A DNA stretch of 14,536 nt from Candidatus Doudnabacteria bacterium (GCA_023245915.1 JAHFJK010000026.1:1-14536), one strand, 5' to 3'; shown: positions 1 to 5,857, counted from the first letter of the stretch. Notes: generated from the sequence alone by a model not told the origin. Numbers and translations: made by a program.

Positions 1-54
1 TCGCAAGTATCAAATCCCCGGTCATAGCCGAGGACGTGTTTTCAAAGTGCCAAT

Positions 55-199
55 CCACCGTAGCCCCAAGGGCGAAGGTGGAAACTTTTTCTCCTCTGAA
101 CCAGCCTCGTTTTTGAGACTGGCTCGGAAGTGAAGGCGTCAGATGGTGCATAATTCTGACGCCTATTGTAGTCTACTTTGGAAGGCGGATAAGCCCGCC
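55..199. other. Row of four hairpins, possible structured RNA or 3' UTR
   Basis: Four inverted repeats follow one another. CCACC (55-59) pairs with GGTGG (77-81), with an inner GCCC/GGGC. CCAG plus CTC (101-108) pairs with GAG plus CTGG (115-122). AGGCGTCAGA (134-143) pairs perfectly with TCTGACGCCT (155-164). GGCGG (184-188) pairs with CCGCC (195-199). They lie directly downstream of the minus-strand gene ending at 208, so they could be its 3' UTR or terminator region, or part of a non-coding RNA that runs off the window. No clear U-tract follows any stem. I looked for RNase P, tmRNA and tRNA signatures and found none that were convincing. Confidence 0.4.
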
Positions 200-207
200 G
201 ATGTTTC

Positions 208-543
208 TTAGTGGACCGTTTGGTAGCCGCCAGTCTTCCTAACGAGTTTACCACGGATGTAACAGATATCTATAAATGTTACTACACCTTCGACAAAATT
301 CCACCCTACCCCTGCTTGGGGGATATCTCGTGGAAAATTTTTTTCAGTGATGACCGTAACTTCGTCCTCGGTCACACCGGTCAGATCAAGCAAGCCAGGA
401 CGGTCAGTCACCTCACGGCTCGGAGTCCTCATATACGCCGCCTCGAAAGTGATCTTTTTTTTTGTCAGATCGGTAGATCTGACCGCTTCCAGCACCTGAT
501 CCAAGAAACAATAATATTCGCTGTATCTCATCTTTTTATCCAT
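208..543 (-). CDS. Hypothetical protein, 111 aa
   Basis: An open frame from ATG at 543 to TAA at 208. It looks genuinely coding: a balanced mix of acidic and basic residues, few rare residues, ordinary codons and a hydrophilic globular composition. There is no signal peptide and no membrane segment. A purine stretch (AGAGAG) about 8 bases upstream of the ATG could serve as a weak ribosome binding site. I do not recognise the family. The N-terminal half is helical in character (residues 3-25), and the rest contains aromatic and glycine-rich strands (near GVGWNF). No catalytic motif is visible. It stands alone on the minus strand, with a leader of about 100 bases and a dyad at 652-677 upstream, and hairpins downstream. 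The overlapping plus-strand frame (211-558) is judged a shadow. Confidence 0.5.
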   Translation of the reverse strand: MDKKMRYSEYYCFLDQVLEAVRSTDLTKKKITFEAAYMRTPSREVTDRPGLLDLTGVTEDEVTVITEKNFPRDIPQAGVGWNFVEGVVTFIDICYIRGKLVRKTGGYQTVH

Positions 544-651
544 TGTGGCTCTCTGTAATCTGCCATTGGCTTTCGCCTTTGGTCAGTGTCTAGCCACCAA
601 TCCGCTATATCGCGTCAGGAGAAATTGACCTCCTTGTCTTTTTATAGTGCG

Positions 652-677
652 CTCTTTGATAATCATTTATCAGAGAG
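652..677. promoter_or_regulatory. 26-bp dyad upstream of the orphan gene, possible operator
   Basis: CTCT-T-TGATAA, then four bases (TCAT), then TTATCA-G-AGAG: arms of 11 bases with one internal mismatch. It sits about 110 bases upstream of the minus-strand gene at 208-543, just beyond a TATAAA-like hexamer on that strand. It could be an operator or a small hairpin. No regulator gene is adjacent in the window. Confidence 0.35.
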
Positions 678-851
678 AATTGTATAGAGGTATTATATAT
701 TTGAGAAGTTTGAAAGGGCGTAAATCCTGTATTTATCCCTTATCTTCCCAAATCCTTGCCCCGTAGTGTGAACCAAACAGGTTCTACCACAAGGGTCCTC
801 TACACAATCCTATCCCCGACATCGCTAAAACTTCGTCGGGCACTGTAATTA

Positions 852-910
852 AGAAGCTCTCCGTTCCGCCTCCGCCAAGGCTATGGCGGATCTGCGAGAG
901 GAGAGCTTCT
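852..910. repeat. Nested palindrome (10-bp outer stem, 7-bp inner stem)
   Basis: The outer arms AGAAGCTCTC (852-861) and GAGAGCTTCT (901-910) pair perfectly. Inside lies TCCGCCA (871-877) AGGCTA TGGCGGA (884-890), a second perfect stem of the short GC-rich palindrome type found scattered in these genomes. The nesting suggests that one repeat inserted into another. No U-tract follows on either strand, so a simple terminator role is not supported. Confidence 0.55.
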
Positions 911-1092
911 AAAACAATTGTAAAAATCAATTATTACTGTATATATCTTTAAGCCTTTCTCCTCAAAAAAGCAAAAAGAAACAATTCACAACTTTGACCT
1001 TATATTATACATTAAAAGTTTTATTTTGTCAATATTAAACACCATTTTAACCTTTATTTAAGCCAAAAAATATTTTAATCCTTTCAAGCGCC

Positions 1093-1207
1093 TGTCATTC
1101 CGGAAATCTTGAGTGCTACCGAAAGATTATCAGGAATCCAGAATAATAGCATAAAAGTATCTGGATCCCGGACATTTTTTACAGCCCTAAAAAATTCCGG
1201 GATGACA
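1093..1207. repeat. TGTCAT...ATGACA interspersed repeat element
   Basis: Bounded by TGTCAT (1093-1098) and ATGACA (1202-1207), with inner pairs ATCCAGA (1136-1142)/TCTGGAT (1160-1166) and a strong stem from CCCGGA plus a T-run (from 1167) to an A-run plus CCGGG (ending 1201). The same end sequence and inner GGAATCC/CCGG words recur at 3713-3852 and 8389-8449, so this is a repeat family. The inner T-rich stem could also terminate transcription. Confidence 0.6.
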
Positions 1208-1340
1208 ACAAACTCCAGAGAAATCTATTTTATAGATTGTTTCGGATGCTACTGCAATGACAAACTGCTACTTGGTAAACAAATCTAAATACTTATGGTA
1301 AACAAAACGCTTACTAAACTTAACATCCCTAATGTAGATG

Positions 1341-1446
1341 TATAGTGGTGCTACTCTAAATTCAACTAATCGATAATCCAAAACTTATTATAAATAAGCC
1401 AAAATCATCATTTCTTAGATACTACAACTAGAGTAGCACCACTATA
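1341..1446. mobile_element. MITE-like element with perfect 18-bp terminal inverted repeats
   Basis: TATAGTGGTGCTACTCTA at 1341-1358 is matched exactly by its reverse complement at 1429-1446. The 70-base interior is AT-rich, non-coding and carries a small palindrome, CTTATT/AATAAG (1384-1398). The TA at each outer edge would fit a TA target duplication, as made by the IS630/Tc1-mariner group, but that is inference. No transposase is present. It could instead be a long hairpin with a regulatory role. Confidence 0.5.
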
Positions 1447-1500
1447 TCATTTCGTTAATTGCCATATTTTTTCTCCAAATTAGGGCAGAATGAATAACCT

Positions 1501-1551
1501 CTCCCCGCATCAAGCGCGGAGCAAGCTCTAGTCCTCCCCATCAAGGGGAGG
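1501..1551. repeat. Two tandem hairpin repeats at the 3' end of the AlkA gene
   Basis: CTCCCCGC atcaa GCGCGGAG (1501-1521, one mismatch) and CCTCCCC atcaa GGGGAGG (1533-1551, perfect) share the same loop. The second overlaps the stop codon of the minus-strand glycosylase gene. It may act as a terminator or mRNA 3' stabiliser, although no clear T-run follows on the minus strand. Confidence 0.6.
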
Positions 1552-2176
1552 GAATAAACTTCAGGCTGGCCCACAAATAGCGGGCGGCGGTTGTGCGGTG
1601 GGGACGCCAGGATTCTACCAAGCGATGGTACTTTTTTGGATAATGATGTGGTTCGATTTTGTACCATTTTTTTATAGCCTTTTTCAAACCCAAATCTCCA
1701 TGTGAAAAAACATCTGGCCGAGCTAAAGAGAACATTAAAAACATTTCCGCACTCCAGCGGCCAATGCCTTTTAGTTTGGTTAGGCTGACAATAATTTCTT
1801 CGTCTGTCATTTGTCCGAATTGGTTAAAATCGATTTGCTTTTTTATAATAGCTTTGGCTATGCCTTTAATATAGCTGATTTTCTGCATCGAAAGTCCTGC
1901 TTTACGCAGTGTTGCTGATGGTTTTTTTAAAACTTCCTCGGGTTTTGGAAATTTTTTGCCCCTTCGACCCATTCGACTTCGCTCAGGGCCTTTGGCAAAA
2001 AGCGCGACAAATCTTTTCTCGATTGTGTCCGCTGCCTTAGTAGAAAGCTGCTGGTTAATTATGGCAACACACAAAGCTTCAAAATAGCGATTGTGGGGTT
2101 TGCTCTCTTCCAATTTAACGCGGCTGATAATTCCAGCCAGAACTTTATCCTTTTTTAAATGGAGATGGGGGTTCAT
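1541..2176 (-). CDS. AlkA/MAG-type DNA-3-methyladenine glycosylase (HhH-GPD family)
   Basis: Excises alkylated bases (3-methyladenine and related lesions) from DNA as the first step of base excision repair. The 211-residue chain shows the family pattern: a substrate-pocket region with IINQQLS near residues 39-45, a helix-hairpin-helix LKGIGRWSAEM at 135-145, and the catalytic aspartate D161 in SHGDLGL. There is no C-terminal Fe-S cysteine cluster, which separates it from Nth and MutY. The start ATG overlaps the DedA stop as ATGA, implying translational coupling. Two oddities come from repeats: residues near 63-73 (GPERSRMGRRG) are encoded by a palindromic repeat (about 1959-1990), and the last residues PSP plus the TGA stop lie in a hairpin repeat. 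The family assignment is firm; the substrate range is inferred. Confidence 0.88.
   Translation of the reverse strand: MNPHLHLKKDKVLAGIISRVKLEESKPHNRYFEALCVAIINQQLSTKAADTIEKRFVALFAKGPERSRMGRRGKKFPKPEEVLKKPSATLRKAGLSMQKISYIKGIAKAIIKKQIDFNQFGQMTDEEIIVSLTKLKGIGRWSAEMFLMFSLARPDVFSHGDLGLKKAIKKWYKIEPHHYPKKYHRLVESWRPHRTTAARYLWASLKFIPSP
1959..1990. repeat. TTCGAC...GCTCAG palindromic repeat inside the glycosylase gene
   Basis: A CCTTCGAC...TTCGCTCAGGGCC sequence lies in frame within the AlkA-type gene and encodes an Arg-rich insert between the N-terminal domain and the KFPKPEEVL segment. A close relative (CCCTTCGACAAGCTCAGAGCC) lies at 12519-12539 inside another gene. The shared core is TTCGAC, two or three bases, then GCTCAGRGCC. 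This type of short repeat is widespread in intergenic DNA of such genomes; in-frame insertion is less usual. Confidence 0.6.
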
Positions 2177-2775
2177 ACATTAGGCTTTTTCTTAAAGACT
2201 ATTTTCCAGACTAAATAGCTGGTCAGCCAGCCGGCCAAAATCAAAACCAAAAACCAGCCGGAAAGTTTGCTAATGTATTCCCAATTACTGCCAAAAATGT
2301 AGCCCAGAATGCAAAAACAGCTGACTTCCGTCAACTCTCCCAGGCTTTCAAAAAGCAAATACCGACCGTAAGGCAGTCGGCTAATGCCTGAAACCACATT
2401 GACCGCTGGGGCAATGGAAGTAAAAAAGCGGGTGAAAAAAATTGCCGGAATCGGGTGAGCGTCCAGGCTTGCTCTGGCCGCCTCAAGCCTTGAGTCAGGA
2501 AAAAATTTTCCCAAACGCAGTTTATTTAAAATCCTGATTCCGTAAAACCTGACCAGCCAATAACCGGCGTTGTCGCCCGCAATGTTTCCAGCCAGACCAA
2601 TTACCCAGACCCAATAAGCATTAAAATAGCCTTGCGTGGCAAAAGCGATCGCGGCCATAAGCACGCTGCCTGAAGGCAAAGGCAAAGCTATAGCGCCCAA
2701 AAAAGTTATGACGAAAATCGCCAGATACTTGTAAACCAAAACCTCGGAAAGCAAGTAGGTAAGGACATTGTTCAT
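2173..2775 (-). CDS. DedA-family (SNARE-associated/VTT) membrane protein
   Basis: An integral inner-membrane protein. DedA proteins act in lipid flipping and membrane homeostasis, and some support proton-motive force and drug tolerance. From ATG at 2775 it is 200 residues, the usual family length. Features: a re-entrant-like hydrophobic segment ending PLPSGS (31-37), GDNAGYWLVRFYG at 67-79, the conserved arginine region FFTRFFTSIAPAVNVVSG (113-130, R116), SLGE (144-147) and a C-terminal membrane helix (about 170-193) followed by KKK. I chose ATG 2775 because an upstream in-frame ATG (2838) would overlap the preceding gene by about 60 bases and add a non-homologous-looking lead. It lies 4 bases after the previous stop and overlaps the next gene by 4. 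No clear Shine-Dalgarno precedes it, which fits translational coupling. Confidence 0.88.
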   Translation of the reverse strand: MNNVLTYLLSEVLVYKYLAIFVITFLGAIALPLPSGSVLMAAIAFATQGYFNAYWVWVIGLAGNIAGDNAGYWLVRFYGIRILNKLRLGKFFPDSRLEAARASLDAHPIPAIFFTRFFTSIAPAVNVVSGISRLPYGRYLLFESLGELTEVSCFCILGYIFGSNWEYISKLSGWFLVLILAGWLTSYLVWKIVFKKKPNV

Positions 2776-2779
2776 GGAG

Positions 2780-3175
2780 CTAATTGTTAGCCGAATGAGC
2801 CTTAATTGCAGCAATAGTTGCCTGTAAAATTTCAGCACTATCCTGTTTTTGCCGTTTGGCTAGTGAAACAATAGATACATCAGGATATCTTTTGTCTGTT
2901 ATCTTTAATTCATTTTTTAAATACTCCGGCGGCAAGTTGAAAATTAGGTTAATGTATTTAAAAGTCATCCAGCCTGAAATTTTATTGGCGTCAAATTCGA
3001 CCACTCCTCTTTGAAGGTGGCGAACATGCTGCCGGCGCAAATATCCGCCCTGGTTGAAAGTTTGAAATTCCACAATCAAAGCCCACAAGGAATAAGCCAG
3101 CACCGCTGTTGTCAAAATTAAAACCGCCGACAAAAAAGCGCGCTGAAATTTTGGATTTTTTAAGAATTGCGGCAT
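2780..3175 (-). CDS. Small single-span membrane protein, unknown function
   Basis: 131 residues. A short basic N-terminus (KNPKFQR) is followed by one membrane helix at about 13-34 and a soluble region of roughly 95 residues, most likely extracytoplasmic or a tethered domain. The C-terminal part carries a compact pattern, ISGWMTFKYINLIFNLPPEY (66-85), then LKNELKI, RYP (96-98) and a final helix, which resembles small proteins I recall from related uncultured bacteria but cannot name. It starts two bases after msrA and ends four bases before dedA, so it is co-transcribed and probably translationally coupled with both. A role in envelope maintenance beside DedA is a guess from position only. 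No catalytic residues stand out and it has no cysteine. Confidence 0.75.
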   Translation of the reverse strand: MPQFLKNPKFQRAFLSAVLILTTAVLAYSLWALIVEFQTFNQGGYLRRQHVRHLQRGVVEFDANKISGWMTFKYINLIFNLPPEYLKNELKITDKRYPDVSIVSLAKRQKQDSAEILQATIAAIKAHSANN

Positions 3176-3177
3176 AA

Positions 3178-3699
3178 TTATTTTATCAAATTAGCAAACT
3201 TTTTTCTGAATTTTTCCAGTTTTGGATCAATGACCAACTGGCAATAAGGGTTGCCGGGATTATTCTTATAGTAATCGCGATGGTAATCCTCCGCCGGGTA
3301 AAATTGCTCAAGGGGTTGGACCTGGGTAACTATGGGCGATGAAAATTCTTTTTGGGCATCGTTAATGAATTCTTCTGCCTGCTTTTTTTGCTCCGGCGTC
3401 AAATAAAATATTGCGGAGCGGTATTGCTCGCCGACATCGTTTCCCTGGCGGTTCATTGTAGTTGGATTGTGCGTGGAAAAAAGCACGTTGAGCAAATCTG
3501 TAAATTTAATTACCACCGGATCAAATTCTATTTTAGCAACCTCGGCATGGCCAGTTGTTCCGCTGGAAACCTGCTCGTAGGTTGGATTTTCCACATGCCC
3601 GCCAGCGTATCCAGGCAAGACTGATGATACGCTTTTTAAATTTTGGAATACTGCTTCCACGCACCAAAAACATCCCGCTCCAAAGACTGCTGTTTCCAT
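3178..3699 (-). CDS. msrA: Peptide-methionine (S)-S-oxide reductase MsrA
   Basis: Reduces methionine-S-sulfoxide in proteins and as the free amino acid, using a thiol reductant; cytosolic, since no signal peptide is seen. At 173 residues it is the standard size. The signature GCFWC at residues 9-13 holds the nucleophile C10 and a second cysteine, C13. Further family blocks follow: FSTHNPTTMNRQGNDVGEQY (74-93, with the conserved DxGxQY element) and YHRDYYKNNPGNPYCQ near the C-terminus, with a possible resolving cysteine. A good Shine-Dalgarno (GGAG, 3707-3710 on the complementary strand) sits about 7 bases before the ATG. It leads a tight group with the small membrane protein, DedA and AlkA. 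There is no MsrB domain or msrB gene in the window. The link to the thiol genes at 5069-7728 is by theme, not by operon. Confidence 0.95.
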   Translation of the reverse strand: METAVFGAGCFWCVEAVFQNLKSVSSVLPGYAGGHVENPTYEQVSSGTTGHAEVAKIEFDPVVIKFTDLLNVLFSTHNPTTMNRQGNDVGEQYRSAIFYLTPEQKKQAEEFINDAQKEFSSPIVTQVQPLEQFYPAEDYHRDYYKNNPGNPYCQLVIDPKLEKFRKKFANLIK

Positions 3700-3712
3700 A
3701 ATATTTCTCCAA

Positions 3713-3852
3713 TGTCATCTCGCAATCGCGATCTAAGGACTGTCAGAGCGCGATATGTGGGATCCAGTTTCCAGTTTTCTGAAAGGTCCTTAGTTTATGG
3801 ATTCCGGATATTTTTGCAAGACGAACCAGATTTCAAAAATTCCGGAATGACA
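3713..3852. repeat. TGTCAT...ATGACA interspersed repeat element between msrA and the ATL gene
   Basis: Ends TGTCAT (3713-3718) and ATGACA (3847-3852), with inner arms CTAAGGAC (3733-3740)/GTCCTTAG (3786-3793) and the words GGATCCAG and GGATTCCGGA typical of the family. It fills the msrA-ATL gap and overlaps the 3' end of the ATL gene, whose last seven codons and TGA stop lie in the right end of the element. Confidence 0.6.
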
Positions 3853-4180
3853 AGTTAATAATTATTTTTTTCCATCGATACTTTTTCATATCAATCTTAA
3901 AATCTTTGGTAACTTTTATTCCATCCTTAATCAACAACTCCCGTTGCGACTCTTTTGTTGCTGTCCAGTTACCCTTTATACTAATTATACCGTGATTGTT
4001 GATGACTCGCCACCACGGGAAAATTGTTCCTGCGAAATCAATATTACGCAAAATGCCTCCTACTTGTCTTGCAGCTTTGGGCGAACCTGCCGCAGCCGCG
4101 ACTTGTCCGTAGCTCGCCACCTTGCCTTTAGGAATTTTTTTTACAAAATCAATAACTTTTTTCTTAAACATTTTTGTCAT
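3833..4180 (-). CDS. Alkyltransferase-like protein (ATL), MGMT-fold DNA lesion binder
   Basis: Related to the DNA-binding domain of O6-methylguanine methyltransferase. The active-site PCHR motif reads PWWRV at residues 55-59, so the acceptor cysteine is replaced by W56. This is the hallmark of ATL proteins, which bind O6-alkylguanine and pass it to nucleotide excision repair rather than removing the alkyl group. Other expected residues are present: IPKGKVASYGQVA (16-28, with Y24) and the arginine finger R38 in SPKAARQVGG. Length is 115 residues, typical for ATL. The ATG at 4180 belongs to an ATGACA repeat end; the next ATG (4171) is an alternative start. The C-terminal NLSFRNF is encoded by another repeat. 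With the AlkA-type gene downstream it suggests an alkylation-damage group. The ATL call is strong; NER coupling is established for the family, not shown here. Confidence 0.9.
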   Translation of the reverse strand: MTKMFKKKVIDFVKKIPKGKVASYGQVAAAAGSPKAARQVGGILRNIDFAGTIFPWWRVINNHGIISIKGNWTATKESQRELLIKDGIKVTKDFKIDMKKYRWKKIIINLSFRNF

Positions 4181-4204
4181 TCCGCCTGCCTGCCTGCCGG
4201 CAGG
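4175..4204. repeat. TGTCAT end joined to a CCTGCC/GGCAGG palindrome
   Basis: TGTCAT (4175-4180) is followed by CCTGCC units and the 12-bp perfect palindrome CCTGCCGGCAGG (4193-4204). The complement of TGTCAT provides the ATGACA from which the ATL gene appears to start. The GC-rich palindrome would sit in the ribosome-binding region of that mRNA. Confidence 0.55.
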
Positions 4205-4242
4205 GAAAATTTACATTGCTATTAAATTTCTCTTTAACTAAT

Positions 4243-4800
4243 TTACGGGATGGGATTATTAACATGACGTAATTCCGACCGCAAGACTTTATAATCCGGC
4301 ATGGTTTGCGAAACTAATTCCCAAAAACTTCTGTTATGGTTAAATTCCTTTAAATGGCACAGCTCATGCACAACTAAGTAATCTACAAGCCTATGAGGCA
4401 AATCAACAATTTTGTAATTAAAATTTAAATTACCCTTTTTTGAACAGCTGCCCCAGCGGGATTTTTGGTTTTTGATGTTGATTTTATTAAAAGCAAAGTT
4501 ATATAGCTTATTCCACTGTTCGATTTTTTCCAAAGCCAATTGTTTCGCCTGATTTTTAAATTTTTTATAATCCCTGCGGCCGGACCTGTAAGGCGCAAAG
4601 TGTCTGTATGGTTTAAACCTCTCCAAAGTTTTCGTAACCCAAGAAAATTTGGACTTAATAAACTCTTCGGCGCTATCGGCGGAAAATCCCAAGGGCAAAG
4701 TGACTACCACTGCCGAATCGCAGTATATGGCTATGCGCATTCTTTTCGCCCGTCTGCTGACCCGCACGGAATATGCAATATTTTTATTTTGGAAAATCAC
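4243..4800 (-). CDS. YgjP/DUF45-type zinc metallopeptidase
   Basis: 185 residues of the M48-like "YgjP-type" (DUF45/WLM-related) family, presumed zinc-dependent peptidases; substrates are generally unknown. The zinc motif HELCH is at 145-149 with a third ligand H155 (HELCHLKEFNH), followed by SFWELV. The family block SRWGSCS is at 114-120. The N-terminal 70 residues form the beta-rich part with the pattern YSVRVSRRAKRMRI. It is cytosolic, with no signal sequence. The start is GTG at 4800, overlapping the TGA of the upstream small membrane protein gene as GTGA, so the two are translationally coupled. The ATL gene follows after 62 bases that include a palindromic repeat. Assignment to the family is secure; function is not. 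Confidence 0.9.
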   Translation of the reverse strand: MIFQNKNIAYSVRVSRRAKRMRIAIYCDSAVVVTLPLGFSADSAEEFIKSKFSWVTKTLERFKPYRHFAPYRSGRRDYKKFKNQAKQLALEKIEQWNKLYNFAFNKINIKNQKSRWGSCSKKGNLNFNYKIVDLPHRLVDYLVVHELCHLKEFNHNRSFWELVSQTMPDYKVLRSELRHVNNPIP

Positions 4801-5003
4801 AGCTTAAATTTAGATTTTATTTTATCCCAAATTGCGATTCTAATGCCCAGCAATTCCAATCCAACAAAAATCAGCCACGCGCCAGGCGTTAAAGGCGTAA
4901 TTAAGGCAAGGAAGCCAAGAATTATCAAAACCACCCCGATTACTTTTTTGCCGCGGGGATATTTTTGTGATATTTTATTATACAAAACTTTCCAACTTTC
5001 CAT
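4797..5003 (-). CDS. Small PGPGW-type transmembrane protein
   Basis: 68 residues. A basic N-terminus (KISQKYPRGKK) precedes two closely spaced hydrophobic segments (about 20-36 and 42-56) joined by a turn TPLTPGAW, which matches the putative transmembrane PGPGW family (PGPGW-like loop followed by an LGLALL-like helix, here FVGLELLG). It ends with the basic tail KIKSKFKL. Function is unknown for the family. ATG at 5003 is preceded by TATAAT (complement of 5013-5018) only 9 bases away, so transcription probably starts almost at the start codon, and no Shine-Dalgarno is visible. Its TGA stop overlaps the GTG of the metallopeptidase gene. It is the first gene of the minus-strand block, divergent from the BshC-like gene. 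Confidence 0.8.
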   Translation of the reverse strand: MESWKVLYNKISQKYPRGKKVIGVVLIILGFLALITPLTPGAWLIFVGLELLGIRIAIWDKIKSKFKL

Positions 5004-5012
5004 AACATCAAA

Positions 5013-5018
5013 ATTATA
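5013..5018 (-). promoter_or_regulatory. -10 box (TATAAT) for the minus-strand block
   Basis: A perfect TATAAT on the minus strand, 9 bases before the ATG at 5003. The expected transcription start falls within about 3 bases of the ATG, implying a leaderless or near-leaderless message. No good -35 is seen at 16-18 bases. Confidence 0.45.
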
Positions 5019-5033
5019 ACATGACTAAGGCTT

Positions 5034-5062
5034 TTGCTCATAGGATGATAAAATGATAAAAT
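5034..5062 (+). promoter_or_regulatory. Putative promoter of the thiol operon, near-leaderless
   Basis: TTGCTC (5034-5039), a 17-base spacer, then TAAAAT (5057-5062), ending six bases before the ATG at 5069. The -10 fits 5 of 6 consensus bases; the -35 fits only TTG. The expected transcription start coincides with the start codon. The region contains a short tandem GATAAAAT-type repeat, so the match could be chance. Confidence 0.4.
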
Positions 5063-5068
5063 GATTTT

Positions 5069-5833
5069 ATGAATGTTATTTGCTTTGGCCAGCAACCCTG
5101 CGGATTTTTGCCTAAAGGCTTTTTGATTGCCAAGATTAATACCGCGAGAAAACTGCAAAAAGAGATCGGCGGAAAGATTGTTTTTTTCTACCACGACAGC
5201 GATGCTGACTACAGGGAGACAATTACGATTTTACGCGATTTAAAAACCGGCGATGAAGTTCGTCTAAATTTTACGCAGGAAAACAAACTGCAAAAAAAAT
5301 ATTCGCCTCTGTATTTAAAACGAATTCCTAAAGGTTGGGAGGATGAGATTGTAAAACAGCTGCCCAGATTCGTAGATAAGGCTCTCGTCGAAATTTTCAA
5401 ATCAGTCAATGAAAAATTCGTTGCTGATTTTTGTCTGCAGATGTATCTAAAAATGGACCTGCTGGATGGAATTAAAATAGTTCGATCTTCTGATAAAAAT
5501 TTTCGGCAAAAGGCGATTGATATCAGCGACGGTTTTGCCGATGTTGAGTACCGGGGCGAGGTCGTGCGCGCGAAAATAGAACCTGATCGACTAAGCCTGC
5601 ATGAGGGTGGTGGCCGCTACACTTATCTGCACAAACCTGATAAAATAGAAAAATCCCAAATCTCCGCAGCAGCCAGCAAAAGACTAGCTTGGATGCAATC
5701 GGTAATTAATTGCATTCATTATATTTACGGCGAAGGCGAAAAAGAATATTTAAAGTTCCATGATTTTCCTAATCTAAAATTCATCGAACGCGAAAAAATA
5801 GACAACCCGGACTTTGCCTGGCTTCCCGCTTAA
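5069..5833 (+). CDS. Compact BshC-like protein (putative bacillithiol cysteine-adding enzyme)
   Basis: 254 residues, first gene of an operon with a BshB-type deacetylase and BshA. BshC adds cysteine to GlcN-malate, the last step of bacillithiol synthesis. Full-length BshC is about 540 residues. This protein keeps blocks that line up by eye with the BshC core: GQQ at 7-9 followed by G-F-L and a lysine (K22), then a helix TARKLQKEI, then a strand ending IVFFYHDSDADYRET (37-51), comparable to the BshC GQQAGL..K..LA....PVFW..EDHD..E block. The middle DGIKIVRSSDKNFR (about 134-147) recalls GLVLLNSGDP, and RLAWMQSVINCIHYIYGEG recalls the BshC C-terminal segment before the final strands. The long connecting domain and coiled coil seem absent. 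Supported by memory of the family and by context; no alignment was run. It could instead be a paralogue with another acceptor. Confidence 0.65.
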   Translation: MNVICFGQQPCGFLPKGFLIAKINTARKLQKEIGGKIVFFYHDSDADYRETITILRDLKTGDEVRLNFTQENKLQKKYSPLYLKRIPKGWEDEIVKQLPRFVDKALVEIFKSVNEKFVADFCLQMYLKMDLLDGIKIVRSSDKNFRQKAIDISDGFADVEYRGEVVRAKIEPDRLSLHEGGGRYTYLHKPDKIEKSQISAAASKRLAWMQSVINCIHYIYGEGEKEYLKFHDFPNLKFIEREKIDNPDFAWLPA

Positions 5834-5857
5834 ATCTTTAATCAGTAATCTTTAATC
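5833..5857 (+). repeat. Direct repeat AATCTTTAATC before the deacetylase gene
   Basis: AATCTTTAATC occurs at 5833-5843 and 5847-5857, filling most of the 28-base gap between the BshC-like gene and the deacetylase gene. No Shine-Dalgarno is present in this gap, so the ATG at 5862 was chosen because the family's N-terminal strand begins right there. Confidence 0.4.

Larger units (their letters stand above)
544..1540. other. Gene-poor, repeat-rich intergenic stretch
   Basis: No convincing coding region lies between the orphan gene and the AlkA gene. The stretch holds a series of palindromes: 763-796 (GGTTC...), 815-840 (CCCGAC/GTCGGG), 852-910 (nested), 1093-1207 (TGTCAT...ATGACA), 1220-1243, a third ATGACA end at 1257-1262, the terminal-inverted-repeat element at 1341-1446, and two hairpins at 1501-1551. 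An 11-base direct repeat TGGTAAACAAA occurs at 1273-1283 and 1296-1306. Between about 910 and 1085 the sequence is AT-rich with no feature I can name. No tRNA cloverleaf was found. Confidence 0.55.

Noticed and set aside
170..205. GGCTTATC word resembling part of RNase P RNA
   Set aside because: Only an eight-base match; none of the other conserved RNase P RNA blocks are present nearby on either strand.
42..254. Minus-strand frame of 70 codons
   Set aside because: Arg/Ser-rich, overlaps strong hairpins and the 3' end of the better frame at 208-543; no family resemblance.
211..558. Plus-strand frame of 115 codons opposite the orphan gene
   Set aside because: Antisense to 208-543; the minus-strand frame has more natural composition and a possible ribosome binding site.
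544..1540. CRISPR array or tRNA cluster in the repeat-rich gap
   Set aside because: Repeats are inverted, differ from one another and lack regular spacing; no cloverleaf or T-loop pattern could be assembled.
1455..1667. Minus-strand frame of 70 codons at the 3' end of the glycosylase
   Set aside because: Overlaps the AlkA-type gene in another frame and runs through two hairpin repeats; low-complexity Arg/Ser-rich product.
4540..5019. Plus-strand frame of 159 codons
   Set aside because: Antisense to the metallopeptidase and PGPGW genes, both of which have clear family motifs.
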